DNA of 55,989 nt from Methylobacter psychrophilus (GTDB taxonomy: Bacteria > Pseudomonadota > Gammaproteobacteria > Methylococcales > Methylomonadaceae). Below the pieces are notes generated by a model. That model was not told where the DNA came from, ran no database searches, and was given only the letters and a program-made list of their open reading frames with translations. Positions 35,843 through 45,366 of the stretch are shown here, in pieces. A program made the translations under genes and the position numbers. Within the stretch, counting starts at the first letter, position 1. Each line of letters starts with the position of its first letter. Where the stretch lies: NCBI RefSeq assembly GCF_025583945.1, contig NZ_JAOEGU010000028.1, positions 1 to 55,989 on the forward strand, in the 5' to 3' direction.

Positions 35843-38227
35843 GTGAAAAAGCGTTCTAATAACACTCTAGACTCTGATGCTAAAAAAGCAATCTCAGAAA
35901 AACTGAAAGCGAACAAGTATGACTCTGAATCCGCAACTATTATTGAAAAAAAACCAATATTGAAAATACCTGATTCTACTTCCACAAAAAGTGTAAAAAC
36001 AAAGGAAAAAGTGAAAGTTCCTGTTTCAATTTCTGAACCTGTAAATGCCATAGTAGCAAAAGAAGAAGAGAATATTCTTGATCCTGATTCACTAAAAATT
36101 AGCGAAGCAAGGCATCATGATCCTTTTTCAGTTTTAGGCCGCCATCCAAAGAATAATCAAGTCCAGATTAAAGTATATCTGCCCTACGCAGAAACAGTTT
36201 GCTTCAGTAATAATGGTCCGGCACTTAACAGGATAGCAGGTACTGATTTTTTTGAATATTACGCTAAAGAAGATGAGCTGCCGAAACACTATCAGTTAAC
36301 CTGGATAGATAAAAACGGTTACACCCACGAGAATTACGATCCATACGATTTTGGTCCCCAATTACCGGAATTTGACATACATTTGTATGGCGAAGGTAAA
36401 CATTGGCATATTTACAAAAAAATGGGTGGACACCTGCACAGTGTCGATGGTGTCGATGGTGTGTTGTTTACGCTGTGGGCTCCCAATGCGGGTCGGGTCA
36501 GTGCGGTTGGCGACTTTAATCGCTGGGATGGTCGTTGCAATCCTATGCGTAGTCTTGGTGGTAGCGGATTATGGGAGTTATTTATTCCTGGTCTAAAGAC
36601 TGGTTGCTTGTATAAGTTTGAAATTTTAAATCGTAATACTAATGAAATCCTATTAAAAACAGATCCTTATGGACAGCAGTTTGAGTTTCGCCCAAATACC
36701 TCGTCTATTGTTGTCGAAGAAAACAGCTATACTTGGCAGGACAAGGAATGGGTATCGCGGCGTGCAAAACACGATTGGCTACACGAACCTATGGCTATCT
36801 ATGAAGTTCATCTGGGTTCATGGCGACGGGATAATCAGGGCAATTTTCTTTCTTATCGGGAGTTGGCAGTTGAGCTGGTCAGTTATGTCAAACAGATGGG
36901 CTTTACCCATATTGAACTGTTGCCTGTTACCGAGCACCCTTTTGATGGTTCATGGGGTTATCAAACCACTGGCTATTTTGCGCCGACCAGTCGTCATGGC
37001 ACCCCTGATGATTTTCGCCATTTTGTCGATACCTGTCACCAAAATGACATAGGTATTATTCTGGATTGGGTTCCTGCCCATTTCCCCAAAGATGCTTTTG
37101 CACTGGCCCGTTTTGATGGCAGTGCTCTCTATGAGCATGAAGATCCGCGTAAAGGCGAGCACCGTGACTGGGGTACGTTAATCTATAACTACGGCCGTAA
37201 CGAGGTTAAAAACTTTTTACTCGCCAGTGCAGTTTTTTGGTTGAAAGAGTTTCATCTGGACGGCTTAAGAGTTGATGCGGTGGCTTCCATGCTTTATCTC
37301 GATTACTCACGCGAAGAAAATGACTGGATTCCCAACATGTATGGCGGCAACGAGAATTTGGAGGCCATTGAATTTTTTAAAGAACTCAATACCGTCACTC
37401 ATGATCTGCATCCTGGAACAGTCATGATGGCTGAAGAATCCACCTCTTGGCCTCAAGTAACCCGGCCAACATGGACTGGTGGTTTAGGCTTTTCGATGAA
37501 GTGGAATATGGGATGGATGCATGATGTTCTTTCCTATATGAGCGAGGAACCGATACATCGCAAGTACCATCATGACCAGCTGACTTTCGGAATGCTCTAT
37601 GCTTTTACTGAAAACTTCGCGCTACCTTTCTCGCATGATGAGGTCGTTCATGGGAAAGGTTCGTTAATTAGTAAAATGCCGGGCGATGCGTGGCAAAAAT
37701 TCGCTAATTTACGACTGTTATATACTTTTATGTATACCTATCCAGGTAAAAAACTGTTGTTTATGGGTTGTGAGTTCGGTCAAGGTACGGAGTGGAACGC
37801 CAATAAAGAATTAGACTGGTACGTTTTGGATTACCCACATCACAAGGGTGTGCAAACTTTAGTTAAAGATCTTAATCATCTCTATAAAACACATCCGGCT
37901 TTATTTGCGCATGATTTTGATCATCATGGTTTTGAATGGATTGATTGTCATGATGTTGAGCAGTCCATTATTAGTTATCGTCGCAAAAACAAATTTGAAG
38001 AGTTGGTCATTGTGCTTAACTTTACGCCGGTTCCAAGAGAGAATTATCGGCTTGGTGTACCTGAAGCCGGTACTTACACTGAGATTTTTAATTCTGATTC
38101 CGAATATTATGATGGCAGTAATATGGGTAATGGTGCTGTGGTGTCAGAGTCTACGCCCTGGATGAATTGTCCTCATTCTATCAGTCTTAACTTGCCACCT
38201 TTGGGAGCTTTGATCTTAAAGATATAA
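35843..38227 (+). CDS. glgB: 1,4-alpha-glucan branching enzyme
   Basis: A 794-residue GH13 branching enzyme that makes alpha-1,6 branches. The N1 and CBM48 modules (from [11 protein letters not shown] to about 330) precede the GH13 barrel with [13 protein letters not shown], the nucleophile in [14 protein letters not shown], the acid/base in [10 protein letters not shown] and [16 protein letters not shown]. It is about 65 residues longer than E. coli GlgB (728) because of a Lys/Ser/Glu-rich, probably disordered N-terminal segment (residues 1-90). The start is GTG with GAGG upstream; no other start exists in frame before the first motif. Confidence 0.95.
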   Translation: MKKRSNNTLDSDAKKAISEKLKANKYDSESATIIEKKPILKIPDSTSTKSVKTKEKVKVPVSISEPVNAIVAKEEENILDPDSLKISEARHHDPFSVLGRHPKNNQVQIKVYLPYAETVCFSNNGPALNRIAGTDFFEYYAKEDELPKHYQLTWIDKNGYTHENYDPYDFGPQLPEFDIHLYGEGKHWHIYKKMGGHLHSVDGVDGVLFTLWAPNAGRVSAVGDFNRWDGRCNPMRSLGGSGLWELFIPGLKTGCLYKFEILNRNTNEILLKTDPYGQQFEFRPNTSSIVVEENSYTWQDKEWVSRRAKHDWLHEPMAIYEVHLGSWRRDNQGNFLSYRELAVELVSYVKQMGFTHIELLPVTEHPFDGSWGYQTTGYFAPTSRHGTPDDFRHFVDTCHQNDIGIILDWVPAHFPKDAFALARFDGSALYEHEDPRKGEHRDWGTLIYNYGRNEVKNFLLASAVFWLKEFHLDGLRVDAVASMLYLDYSREENDWIPNMYGGNENLEAIEFFKELNTVTHDLHPGTVMMAEESTSWPQVTRPTWTGGLGFSMKWNMGWMHDVLSYMSEEPIHRKYHHDQLTFGMLYAFTENFALPFSHDEVVHGKGSLISKMPGDAWQKFANLRLLYTFMYTYPGKKLLFMGCEFGQGTEWNANKELDWYVLDYPHHKGVQTLVKDLNHLYKTHPALFAHDFDHHGFEWIDCHDVEQSIISYRRKNKFEELVIVLNFTPVPRENYRLGVPEAGTYTEIFNSDSEYYDGSNMGNGAVVSESTPWMNCPHSISLNLPPLGALILKI

Positions 38228-38231
38228 AATT

Positions 38232-38285
38232 AGGTACAAGGTGCAAGGTTAATAGTGATTGTATTGTGCCTTGTATCTTGTACCT
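38232..38285. repeat. Long hairpin between glgB and glgA
   Basis: AGGTACAAGGTGCAAGG (38232-38248) pairs with CCTTGTATCTTGTACCT (38269-38285), 17 bp with two G-U wobbles and a 20-base loop. It begins four bases after glgB. Its right arm and flank CTTGTACCTGCTCTTAA resemble those of the hairpin at 30980-31013, so it may belong to a repeat family as well as lower read-through to glgA. Confidence 0.6.
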
Positions 38286-38315
38286 GCTCTTAAATTTAAG
38301 TGATCATAGGATCTC

Positions 38316-39767
38316 ATGAAAAAAATTCTCTTTGTTACCAGTGAAGCACATCCTTTGATTAAAACGGGTGGGCTTGCTGATGTTTGCGGTAGTTTGCCTA
38401 AGGCACTAGCCGAATTATCCCAAGATATAAAGCTGATTATTCCTAATTATCAAGCATTAAAAACTAGTGAAAATGTCCGTTTTCTTTGTTCCATACGGGT
38501 TGATAACCGAAATATTAATATACTTGAAACCCGTATGCCGGATAGTCATGTGATTGTCTGGTTGGTTGATTATCCTGCATACTTCAACTATCCGGGCAAT
38601 CCCTATGTCGATGAGTTGGGTGAGCCTTGGTCCAACAACGCTGAACGCTTTGGCTTGTTTTGTCGTATTGTTGTTGAAATGGCTATGGATAGAGCTAATT
38701 TGGACTGGAAGCCCGATATCGTTCATTGCAACGATTGGCAAAGTGGTTTGGTTCCAGCTTTGCTATCGCTCGAAAGCAATCGGCCATCGACCGTATTTAC
38801 CATACATAATATGGCTTATCAGGGCTTATTTCCTGCAAGTACAGCAGCCCTGTTAAATTTGTCGGGGCAATTATGGAATCCGGCCGGACTGGAGTTTCAT
38901 GAGATGTTGTCTTTTATTAAAGGTGGCCTGGTTTATGCCGATCATATTACTACCGTTAGCCCGACTTATGCTTTGGAAATACAAACGCCAGAGTTTGGTT
39001 ATGGTCTTGAAGGGTTATTGGATCATCGTAAAGAGTTTTTAGGCGGCATCATTAATGGCATTGATCTTGATCAATGGAATCCTGAAACAGATCCGTTTAT
39101 AGCACAGAATTACACGGTTACAACGCTTAATAAAAAGCGGCTTAACAAAGCTGAATTACAAACTCGATTTGCGCTTCCGGTTAACGACTGTGTGCCTCTC
39201 TTTGGGTTAATCAGTCGTCTGGTAGAGCAAAAAGGCATAGATCTGATTTTGGAATGTCTTCCAGAGATGATTGCCATGGATATGCAATTTGTATTACTGG
39301 GCAATGGCGATAAAAAGTTTGAAAAACAGCTACAAAAAATGGCTGATTTGTATCCTGATAAAATATCGATAACCATCGGCTACGATGAATCGCTGGCACA
39401 TCTTATCGAGGCCGGTGCTGATATTTTCTTAATGCCTTCGCGATTTGAGCCGTGTGGCTTGAATCAAATGTACAGTCAACGTTACGGCACTATACCTGTT
39501 GTCAGAAAAACCGGAGGCTTGGCTGATACAGTGACTGATACTTTGCCTGGTTCATTAAGCAATCACACAGCCAGCGGTATTGTCTTTAATGAAGCGAGTT
39601 CAGGCGCATTGCTTGAAGCCATCAAACGCACTCTGGTTTTATATAGTATTCCTGATACTTGGAAGAAAATGCAGATTAATGCCATGAAAAAAGATTTTTC
39701 CTGGCAACGTAGTGCTGAGCAGTATCTGGCGTTATATGAAAATCTTTTAGGCTATACTCAAGAATGA
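38316..39767 (+). CDS. glgA: Glycogen synthase (ADP-glucose)
   Basis: A 483-residue GT5 glycogen synthase. The ADP-glucose-binding KTGGLADVCGSLPKAL near the N-terminus, VHCNDWQSGLVPALL, TIHNMAYQG and the C-terminal FEPCGLNQMYSQRYGTIPVVRKTGGLADTV loop, with its E-x7-E-type nucleotide-binding region, are all present. The AGGATCTC sequence before the ATG may be its ribosome-binding site. It extends the glgB transcript unless the intervening hairpin terminates it. Confidence 0.95.
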   Translation: MKKILFVTSEAHPLIKTGGLADVCGSLPKALAELSQDIKLIIPNYQALKTSENVRFLCSIRVDNRNINILETRMPDSHVIVWLVDYPAYFNYPGNPYVDELGEPWSNNAERFGLFCRIVVEMAMDRANLDWKPDIVHCNDWQSGLVPALLSLESNRPSTVFTIHNMAYQGLFPASTAALLNLSGQLWNPAGLEFHEMLSFIKGGLVYADHITTVSPTYALEIQTPEFGYGLEGLLDHRKEFLGGIINGIDLDQWNPETDPFIAQNYTVTTLNKKRLNKAELQTRFALPVNDCVPLFGLISRLVEQKGIDLILECLPEMIAMDMQFVLLGNGDKKFEKQLQKMADLYPDKISITIGYDESLAHLIEAGADIFLMPSRFEPCGLNQMYSQRYGTIPVVRKTGGLADTVTDTLPGSLSNHTASGIVFNEASSGALLEAIKRTLVLYSIPDTWKKMQINAMKKDFSWQRSAEQYLALYENLLGYTQE

Positions 39768-40078
39768 ATATCCCCTAAGGCGATTTGCCAGAAAAATATA
39801 CTTGGCTTACTGGTTTTTTTATTCATTTTCTGTGTTGTTAAAATAGTTAAGTAGCCGACTACGCGCTTATTTTTCCGCGTTGGCAACTACTTCTGCATCT
39901 ATTAAGGAGTCTATTTTTGGTGCCCTACCTCCTGCATCCTTGCAGCCGTTGAAAATAAACAAAAATCCTGCATCACTTGGGGCTATTTATTCTTGGATGT
40001 CACCTGGGTGAATAGGTGTAGATCTCGTTCTGACAGTATTATCTGTGATGTGCACGTTTATGGTGACGGAGATAACCG
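39768..40078. other. Region between glgA and the CBM-EEP gene
   Basis: A 311-base gap without a gene. A weak hairpin followed by TTTTTTTATT (39787-39821) may terminate glgA, and a full-length copy of the dispersed repeat lies at 39880-39945 in minus orientation. GGAG at 40068-40071 is the ribosome-binding site of the next gene. Confidence 0.5.
39880..39945 (-). repeat. Dispersed ATGCAGGAGG repeat, full-length copy
   Basis: Read on minus strand it begins CTGCAAGGATGCAGGAGGTA, continues GGGCACCAAAAATAGACTCC and ends AGAAGTAGTTGCCAA. It aligns along its whole 66 bases with the copy at 51929-51995 and at its ends with 1953-1997. Confidence 0.65.
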
Positions 40079-41584
40079 ATGAAAATGATTCAACTGCTAT
40101 ATGTTGAAAATATTATAACCAGAAAAAAAAGAGGTTTGCACCAGGAATTGTTTTTTTTTATGCTAGTAGAAAATCAGAGTCATGACAAGAAAATTGATGT
40201 TCTTTGGGCTGGCGAAGATGGCGTTTGGCATACGCTACCGGCAATCTGGCATAGTCAAGTAGGTCACCACAAAGAGTACTGGCAAGCACAAATAACAGCT
40301 ATCAGTACAGCAGATAAATCACTGCCTGGTAATATTAATTTTGCCTTGCGTTATCAGGCACAATATAGAGAATATTGGGATAATAAATATGGCGTAAATT
40401 ATTCCAGTCAGGCCGATTCCGGAATTAAAGTTGTTAGCAATCATCCGGTACTCAATATCGGTTTTGAAAATAAATTGAAGAATGGGCAAAAATACGTTCC
40501 TGTCAGCGTATCAGTAAATCATGCGGTTAATGCCAAAACAGTGACTATTCACTGGACAATCGATAATTGGCGGCATAGTTATAAAACTCCCTGTCACTTT
40601 AAAAGAAATTATTGGGATAAAAAATCGGGCAGTAATGCCAGAAATCCAAATCAATATGGTTCTCAGATTTGGCAAGGATTGCTCAAAATAGATAATGCTT
40701 TTCGATTGCAATACACCATTTCCTGTGAATGCGACGATAAGGTTTTTTGGGACAATAATCAGGATAAAAATTATTCGGTTAGTCATGAACCGTTAAAAGT
40801 TATGATTCTTAATTTACACTGCTATCAGGAAGATAATCAGGATTTTAAATTTTCACAAATAGCGACAGCGATTAACGATCTGGATGTTGATGTTGTCTGT
40901 CTTCAGGAAGTCGCCGAGCTTTGGAACGATGGACAGGGTGACTGGAACAGCAATTCAGCTAAAATAATAAACGATCGACTTAATCCCCCTTATCATCTTT
41001 ACACGGATTGGTCGCATTTGGGTTTTGATAAATACCGCGAAGGCGTTGCTATCTTAAGCCGATATCCGCTCTTGAAACAGGCATCAAAATATGTTTCGGG
41101 CAGTCATAGTGCTTACAGTATCCATTCCAGAAAAGTCGTTATGGCGCAAGTTAATGTGCCTTACATGGGCTTGATTAATTTTTTTTCGGCGCATCTTAGT
41201 TGGTGGGATGACGGCTTTTCGGAGCAGTTTAACAAACTAAGTGAGTGGGCTGGAGATAACCAAACAGAAGCGGTGAGCGCTACCCTGCTGTGTGGTGACT
41301 TTAATATCACGGCAGGATCAGAGGGCTACTGTCTGGTGGTTGACACCAATGTGTATGATGATCAGTTCCTGGCTGTTAACGATCAAGGTGCATTTGAAAA
41401 AATATTTAAAGTAAATGACGTCCATTGGCAACATTACCTTGCCGATGATTACCGTATTGACTATATTTTTATGAATAAGGCCAGTCAATTACATATTATT
41501 TCAGGAAAGGTGTTATTTACTGAAGAAGATTATGGCCGCGTTTCGGATCATTGTGGTTATTTTATGACTTTTGAGCCGAAGTGA
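40079..41584 (+). CDS. Two CBM21-like glycogen-binding modules fused to an EEP nuclease/phosphatase domain
   Basis: A 501-residue cytosolic protein (no signal peptide). Residues about 5-108 and 122-232 are two starch/glycogen-binding-like modules: each ends in the CBM21-type WDNN-x-NY motif (YWDNKYGVNY 99-108, FWDNNQDKNY 223-232), and the second has WTIDNW at 159-164. Residues 239-499 form an endonuclease/exonuclease/phosphatase domain with all catalytic motifs: NLH (245-247), LQEV with Glu277, SAHLSWW with His372, GDFN with Asp407 and Asn409, Asp461 in DYIFM and SDH (489-491). It should therefore be a metal-dependent phosphoesterase held on alpha-glucan. The ATG has GGAG eight bases upstream. 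It follows the glg genes directly. The substrate is unknown. Confidence 0.72.
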   Translation: MKMIQLLYVENIITRKKRGLHQELFFFMLVENQSHDKKIDVLWAGEDGVWHTLPAIWHSQVGHHKEYWQAQITAISTADKSLPGNINFALRYQAQYREYWDNKYGVNYSSQADSGIKVVSNHPVLNIGFENKLKNGQKYVPVSVSVNHAVNAKTVTIHWTIDNWRHSYKTPCHFKRNYWDKKSGSNARNPNQYGSQIWQGLLKIDNAFRLQYTISCECDDKVFWDNNQDKNYSVSHEPLKVMILNLHCYQEDNQDFKFSQIATAINDLDVDVVCLQEVAELWNDGQGDWNSNSAKIINDRLNPPYHLYTDWSHLGFDKYREGVAILSRYPLLKQASKYVSGSHSAYSIHSRKVVMAQVNVPYMGLINFFSAHLSWWDDGFSEQFNKLSEWAGDNQTEAVSATLLCGDFNITAGSEGYCLVVDTNVYDDQFLAVNDQGAFEKIFKVNDVHWQHYLADDYRIDYIFMNKASQLHIISGKVLFTEEDYGRVSDHCGYFMTFEPK

Positions 41585-41656
41585 AGTTATCAACTCTATT
41601 ATTAATCTGATGAATAAAAATAATATAAAAAATTTGCTTTTCTACCAGGTAATTAC

Positions 41657-43252
41657 ATGCAAATAGCAGAGCACTATGCCACTCCCGTTCATGGGTATTT
41701 GGGCGGCTATTTTCAGAGAGTCAATGATTATAATGATAAATTTGCTGTGCGCTGGGGGAAAATAGAATTTGATATGTTCTTCGGCGTTCAGGCTAATCTA
41801 AAAGTTATTCTCAAAGTGTATCGTGACCATGGATTATGCGAAACTTACATTGTTGATACGGATGCTTTTGATATCCAATGGGATCGGCATAAGCGCTGTA
41901 CACGTGATTTTTATATATTACCGTTTTCCAATAATCATGGCCCGATTAATTGCATCAAGTTTTCGTTTGTTGTGCACCGGGACGAGCACTCTATCCCGTC
42001 TCAAAATGATTATATTTTTATGGATAATCATCAAGCGCATGATGCACTTCCCCAGTATAGAAAGATTACCGGCGAATGGACAACGACTAATAATTATCGA
42101 ACCTACGAATTAAATGCTGCCGAATTACAAAGCGACGTCGATTGGTATAATTACCATTTTGAATCCTTAAATCTGACGCCAAAATTTACCAAAGGCCAGC
42201 AATATCACCCTTATCATCCCAAACGTTTTATTCATGATCATATCGATAAGGTGATTCGCAGCAAGTGGGAAAACCCTGGTCGACTTTGTACCATTAAAGT
42301 GAGTGTTGACTGTATTGATGACTCGGATTTTGTTTCCCATTTAATTCACGCCAGTCAGCAGGGAGTTTTGGTGCAGTGTATTGTGGACTGGCGCAAGATG
42401 ACTCTTACCAATAGTCACAACTATGCAAGATTGAAACGTGCACGGCTTGAGTTGATAGGCGTCTTTTGCACACCCCAGCATCACCTCATTGAAGTTGAGC
42501 CGGATATGCACACCAAATTTGTTATTTTTAACGATGAGGATTGCATACTGGGTTCATTCAATATCACCTTCGATCGCTGGTGGGCTAATTGGGAATCCGG
42601 CATGACTTTTCATTCCAAGGGGGTCTGTCGACTGCTTGATAATATATTTCAAAGTCAGCGTGGTGGTGTTAATCAAAAATACGGCATTAATCCTTTAAGT
42701 CATTTTAATCTACTCTATACCTTTGGCAGGCAGATGATGCTTAACGGGAAACCTTATCGGCCCCATCACGCCATCCTGGCAGAAATTCATCGTGCCCGGC
42801 ATTCGATTAAGCTGTGTTTGTTTTTAATGGGCGATTTGCTGGGTGATTATCATGACAGTGTGGTTGATGCCTTGATACATGCCAAAAATAGAGGCGTTTA
42901 TGTACATGTTCTTTTTAATGGACATTTGGCCAGGCAAGGACAGATTGGTGTTGCACGACCTATGGTAGATGAACTTAATCGCCCGTTATTACCGGCAGTA
43001 CAACGCTTAAAAAATGCCGGTATTTTAGTTGGATTAGTGTACGGGCAAGACGATCACCCCGTCCCTTATTCGCCGATTCATTCCAAATATTGTGTTATCG
43101 ACGATGCAATTGTTATAGAAGGCAGTTTTAACTGGTATAACACTTCTGTTTTTTCACATGACTTGTTGGTCGTAGTTAATAACCACCAGGTAGCACAACC
43201 TTACCTCTATGAGTTTGAGCAAATACAACGGTCGTTCAGGGTTTATTACTGA
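41657..43252 (+). CDS. Phospholipase D-like phosphodiesterase with two HKD motifs
   Basis: A 531-residue protein. Residues about 205-320 and 365-520 are two PLD repeats with intact HKD motifs: MHTKFVIFNDEDCILGSFN (His285, Lys287) and IHSKYCVIDDAIVIEGSFNW (His475, Lys477). Together they form one active site for a covalent phospho-histidine reaction. Residues about 10-130 form an unassigned beta-rich domain (KIEFDMFFGVQANLKVILKV...NDYIFMDNH) that loosely recalls a carbohydrate-binding module. There is no signal peptide. It is 72 bases after the CBM-EEP gene and probably in its operon. Substrate could be a phosphodiester on polysaccharide, lipid or nucleic acid. Confidence 0.72.
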   Translation: MQIAEHYATPVHGYLGGYFQRVNDYNDKFAVRWGKIEFDMFFGVQANLKVILKVYRDHGLCETYIVDTDAFDIQWDRHKRCTRDFYILPFSNNHGPINCIKFSFVVHRDEHSIPSQNDYIFMDNHQAHDALPQYRKITGEWTTTNNYRTYELNAAELQSDVDWYNYHFESLNLTPKFTKGQQYHPYHPKRFIHDHIDKVIRSKWENPGRLCTIKVSVDCIDDSDFVSHLIHASQQGVLVQCIVDWRKMTLTNSHNYARLKRARLELIGVFCTPQHHLIEVEPDMHTKFVIFNDEDCILGSFNITFDRWWANWESGMTFHSKGVCRLLDNIFQSQRGGVNQKYGINPLSHFNLLYTFGRQMMLNGKPYRPHHAILAEIHRARHSIKLCLFLMGDLLGDYHDSVVDALIHAKNRGVYVHVLFNGHLARQGQIGVARPMVDELNRPLLPAVQRLKNAGILVGLVYGQDDHPVPYSPIHSKYCVIDDAIVIEGSFNWYNTSVFSHDLLVVVNNHQVAQPYLYEFEQIQRSFRVYY

Positions 43253-43407
43253 TAGGGTGATTTCAGACTCAAAGATACGGTTTGTTAATTGTGTTTAATA
43301 GTTGATTCGCTAGTATGGTTTGTGTAAATAATCCTGTAATAATTACCGTGTTATAAATAGCAGAATTTTTGAGGGCTGCATTAATATCAGGCAACAATAA
43401 ATGCGTT

Positions 43408-44370
43408 ATGAATACAACTGAATACAATTTTGACCCGACTTATGGATATTCGCTTGAGCAATTACTAAAGGTAAATCCGCCGAAAGAACCGAAAGACTTT
43501 GATAGTTTCTGGCAACAGCGCTATCAAAAAGCATTAACTATTAATCCGCAGCCACAGACAAAGATTATTAGTGAAGACAGGCAAGGCTGGCGTGTTTTTG
43601 AGATTAGTTATATTTCTACCGATAATTTCCCTATTCGAGGTTGGTTGATGGTACCAACTTCCGGCGTTATTAGGCGTGGATTTATTATCGGGCATGGCTA
43701 TGGCGGACGCGATGGGCCTGATTATCATTTGCCCTTTAAAGATGCAGCCTTGTTGTTTCCCTGTTCTCGTGGCTTGGCGCTCAGCGCCCAACCATCCATT
43801 TCTTCCGAACCCTGTTGGCATGTACTGCATAACATTAATCAAAAGGATGGTTATATTCTGGGCGGTTGCGTTGAAGACATATGGCTGGCAGTTACTACCA
43901 TGCTGTGCCTGTTTCCCGATTTGGCAGGGCATTTGGGTTATCTGGGTATTAGTTTTGGCGGCGGTATTGGCGCTTTGGCGTTACCGTGGGAGTCACGTAT
44001 TGGCAGAGGCCATCTCAATGTACCCTCGTTTGGACATCATCCTTTACGTTTAAGGCTTGCTACCAATGGCAGTGCACATAGCGTTCAGCAATATTATTGT
44101 ACACATAAAAAACAGACACTTAAGGTTTTACGCTATTACGATGCCGCTTTGACAGCAAAACGAATCACTATGCCTATGCATTGTGCCTGCGCAAAATTTG
44201 ATCCTTGTGTTGCTCCGCCCGGACAGTTTGCAATATACAATGCATTGCCGGAGGAAAAACAATTGTTTATTTTGGAGGCAGGGCATCATAACTACTCCAA
44301 TCAGGTACAGCAAGAAGATGAACTCATTAATCAACTCGATGCTTTTTTTGCACCGCTTGGCAAAGACTAA
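43408..44370 (+). CDS. CE7-type acetyl esterase-like hydrolase (AXE1 family)
   Basis: A 320-residue alpha/beta-hydrolase of the AXE1/CE7 group. The N-terminal YGYSLEQLLKVNPPKEPKDFDSFW is the family opening; GISFGGG carries the nucleophile (Ser182 from this start), FDPCVAPPGQFAIYNAL the acid and AGHHNY the His. CE7 enzymes deacetylate acetylated sugars and cephalosporins. The start at 43408 puts MNTTEYNFDP directly before the family motif; a frame opening at 43369 would add 13 residues, and neither has a strong ribosome-binding site. Third gene of the cassette after glgA. Confidence 0.75.
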   Translation: MNTTEYNFDPTYGYSLEQLLKVNPPKEPKDFDSFWQQRYQKALTINPQPQTKIISEDRQGWRVFEISYISTDNFPIRGWLMVPTSGVIRRGFIIGHGYGGRDGPDYHLPFKDAALLFPCSRGLALSAQPSISSEPCWHVLHNINQKDGYILGGCVEDIWLAVTTMLCLFPDLAGHLGYLGISFGGGIGALALPWESRIGRGHLNVPSFGHHPLRLRLATNGSAHSVQQYYCTHKKQTLKVLRYYDAALTAKRITMPMHCACAKFDPCVAPPGQFAIYNALPEEKQLFILEAGHHNYSNQVQQEDELINQLDAFFAPLGKD

Positions 44371-44396
44371 ATTGACATAAGCATTGGAGAGACAGG

Positions 44397-45125
44397 ATGA
44401 ACCGCGAATATCACAAGTGGTGGAGTGATGGATTGCAGCGTGATATGGAGCTGTTGGTATTTGGTCATGCCGGTGCAAAAGTATTGGTTTTTCCTTCGCG
44501 CATTGGACGATTTTATGAGTATGAAAACCTGGGGATGGTAGCGTCCTTAAAGCACAAGATAGAACAAGGCTGGATACAGCTTTATTGTATTGATAGTGTT
44601 GATGCAGAAAGTTTCTACTGTGAATGGGCGCACCCTTCCGGTCGTATTCAACGGCATATAGACTTTGAAGAATACATTTTGAACGAAGTATTGCCTTTCA
44701 TGCATAGCAAGAATCCGCATGAGTGTGTTATTTCTCATGGCTTAAGTCTGGGGGCCTTTCATGCTGCCAATATCGTTTTTCGGTATCCTCAGTTTTTTCA
44801 AAAGTTGGTTGCTTTCTCTGGCAGGTATGACCTTACGCTGAATGTAGAGTTTTTTAACGATCTTTTTGATGGTTTTTATAATGAAGATATTTATTTTCAT
44901 ACGCCCAGTCATTTTTTGCCTAATCTGGAATGCTCCTGGCGCTTGGGGAAATTAAGGGAAATGGATATTACTCTGGTTATTGGCAAAGAAGATCCGTTTT
45001 TACAGAATAATGAACAGTTAAGTTCAATATTATGGCAAAAAAGTATCAATCATCAGTTAGTGGTTTGGGATGACAGGGCTCATAGTGGTTATTATTGGCG
45101 GCGCATGGCTGTACTTTATATTTAA
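44397..45125 (+). CDS. Esterase-D/PF00756-like hydrolase
   Basis: A 242-residue alpha/beta-hydrolase with nucleophile Ser117 in SHGLSLGAFHA, acid Asp199 in GKEDPF and His229 in AHSGYYW, as in esterase-D/antigen 85-like proteins (PF00756). Related proteins are often found beside ATP-grasp or glycan genes. The ATG is preceded by GGAGAG. It starts 26 bases after the CE7-like gene, so it is very likely co-transcribed. No signal peptide, so it is cytosolic. Substrate unknown. Confidence 0.75.
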   Translation: MNREYHKWWSDGLQRDMELLVFGHAGAKVLVFPSRIGRFYEYENLGMVASLKHKIEQGWIQLYCIDSVDAESFYCEWAHPSGRIQRHIDFEEYILNEVLPFMHSKNPHECVISHGLSLGAFHAANIVFRYPQFFQKLVAFSGRYDLTLNVEFFNDLFDGFYNEDIYFHTPSHFLPNLECSWRLGKLREMDITLVIGKEDPFLQNNEQLSSILWQKSINHQLVVWDDRAHSGYYWRRMAVLYI

Positions 45126-45252
45126 GGGTTTTAGTGACTCCCTGCCAATTATTATTCTGGCTAGTATTGTAAAATAGGTGGTAAAAATTAGTTTTTTAGG
45201 TTTTTGGACTGGCAGGATTTACTCATTAAGTTAACTTATCGATTAATAGTAT

Positions 45253-45281
45253 TTTCCAATGACAGAAAAAAGCTTTATAAT
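45253..45281 (+). promoter_or_regulatory. Probable promoter of the rpsF operon
   Basis: TTTCCA (45253-45258) and TATAAT (45276-45281) are spaced 17 bases apart, a good sigma-70 match, about 86 bases before rpsF. The -10 is exact and the -35 matches four of six. Confidence 0.6.
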
Positions 45282-45289
45282 GCGGGGCT

Positions 45290-45358
45290 GTACGGAGCAT
45301 TCCGCTCCTCCTTGCTTTACCTTCTTTTTAAGACAGAGAGGGAAGGCTTAACCGAAAG
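45290..45358 (+). promoter_or_regulatory. rpsF leader, possible S6:S18 autoregulatory RNA
   Basis: Two short hairpins, GGAGC-attcc-GCTCC (45294-45308) and CCTTC...GAAGG (45320-45346), then ACCGAAAGG before the start. Many bacteria carry a leader bound by the S6:S18 complex at this place. The characteristic CCG-bulge element is not clearly demonstrable by eye. Confidence 0.35.
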
Positions 45359-45366
45359 GAAAAATA

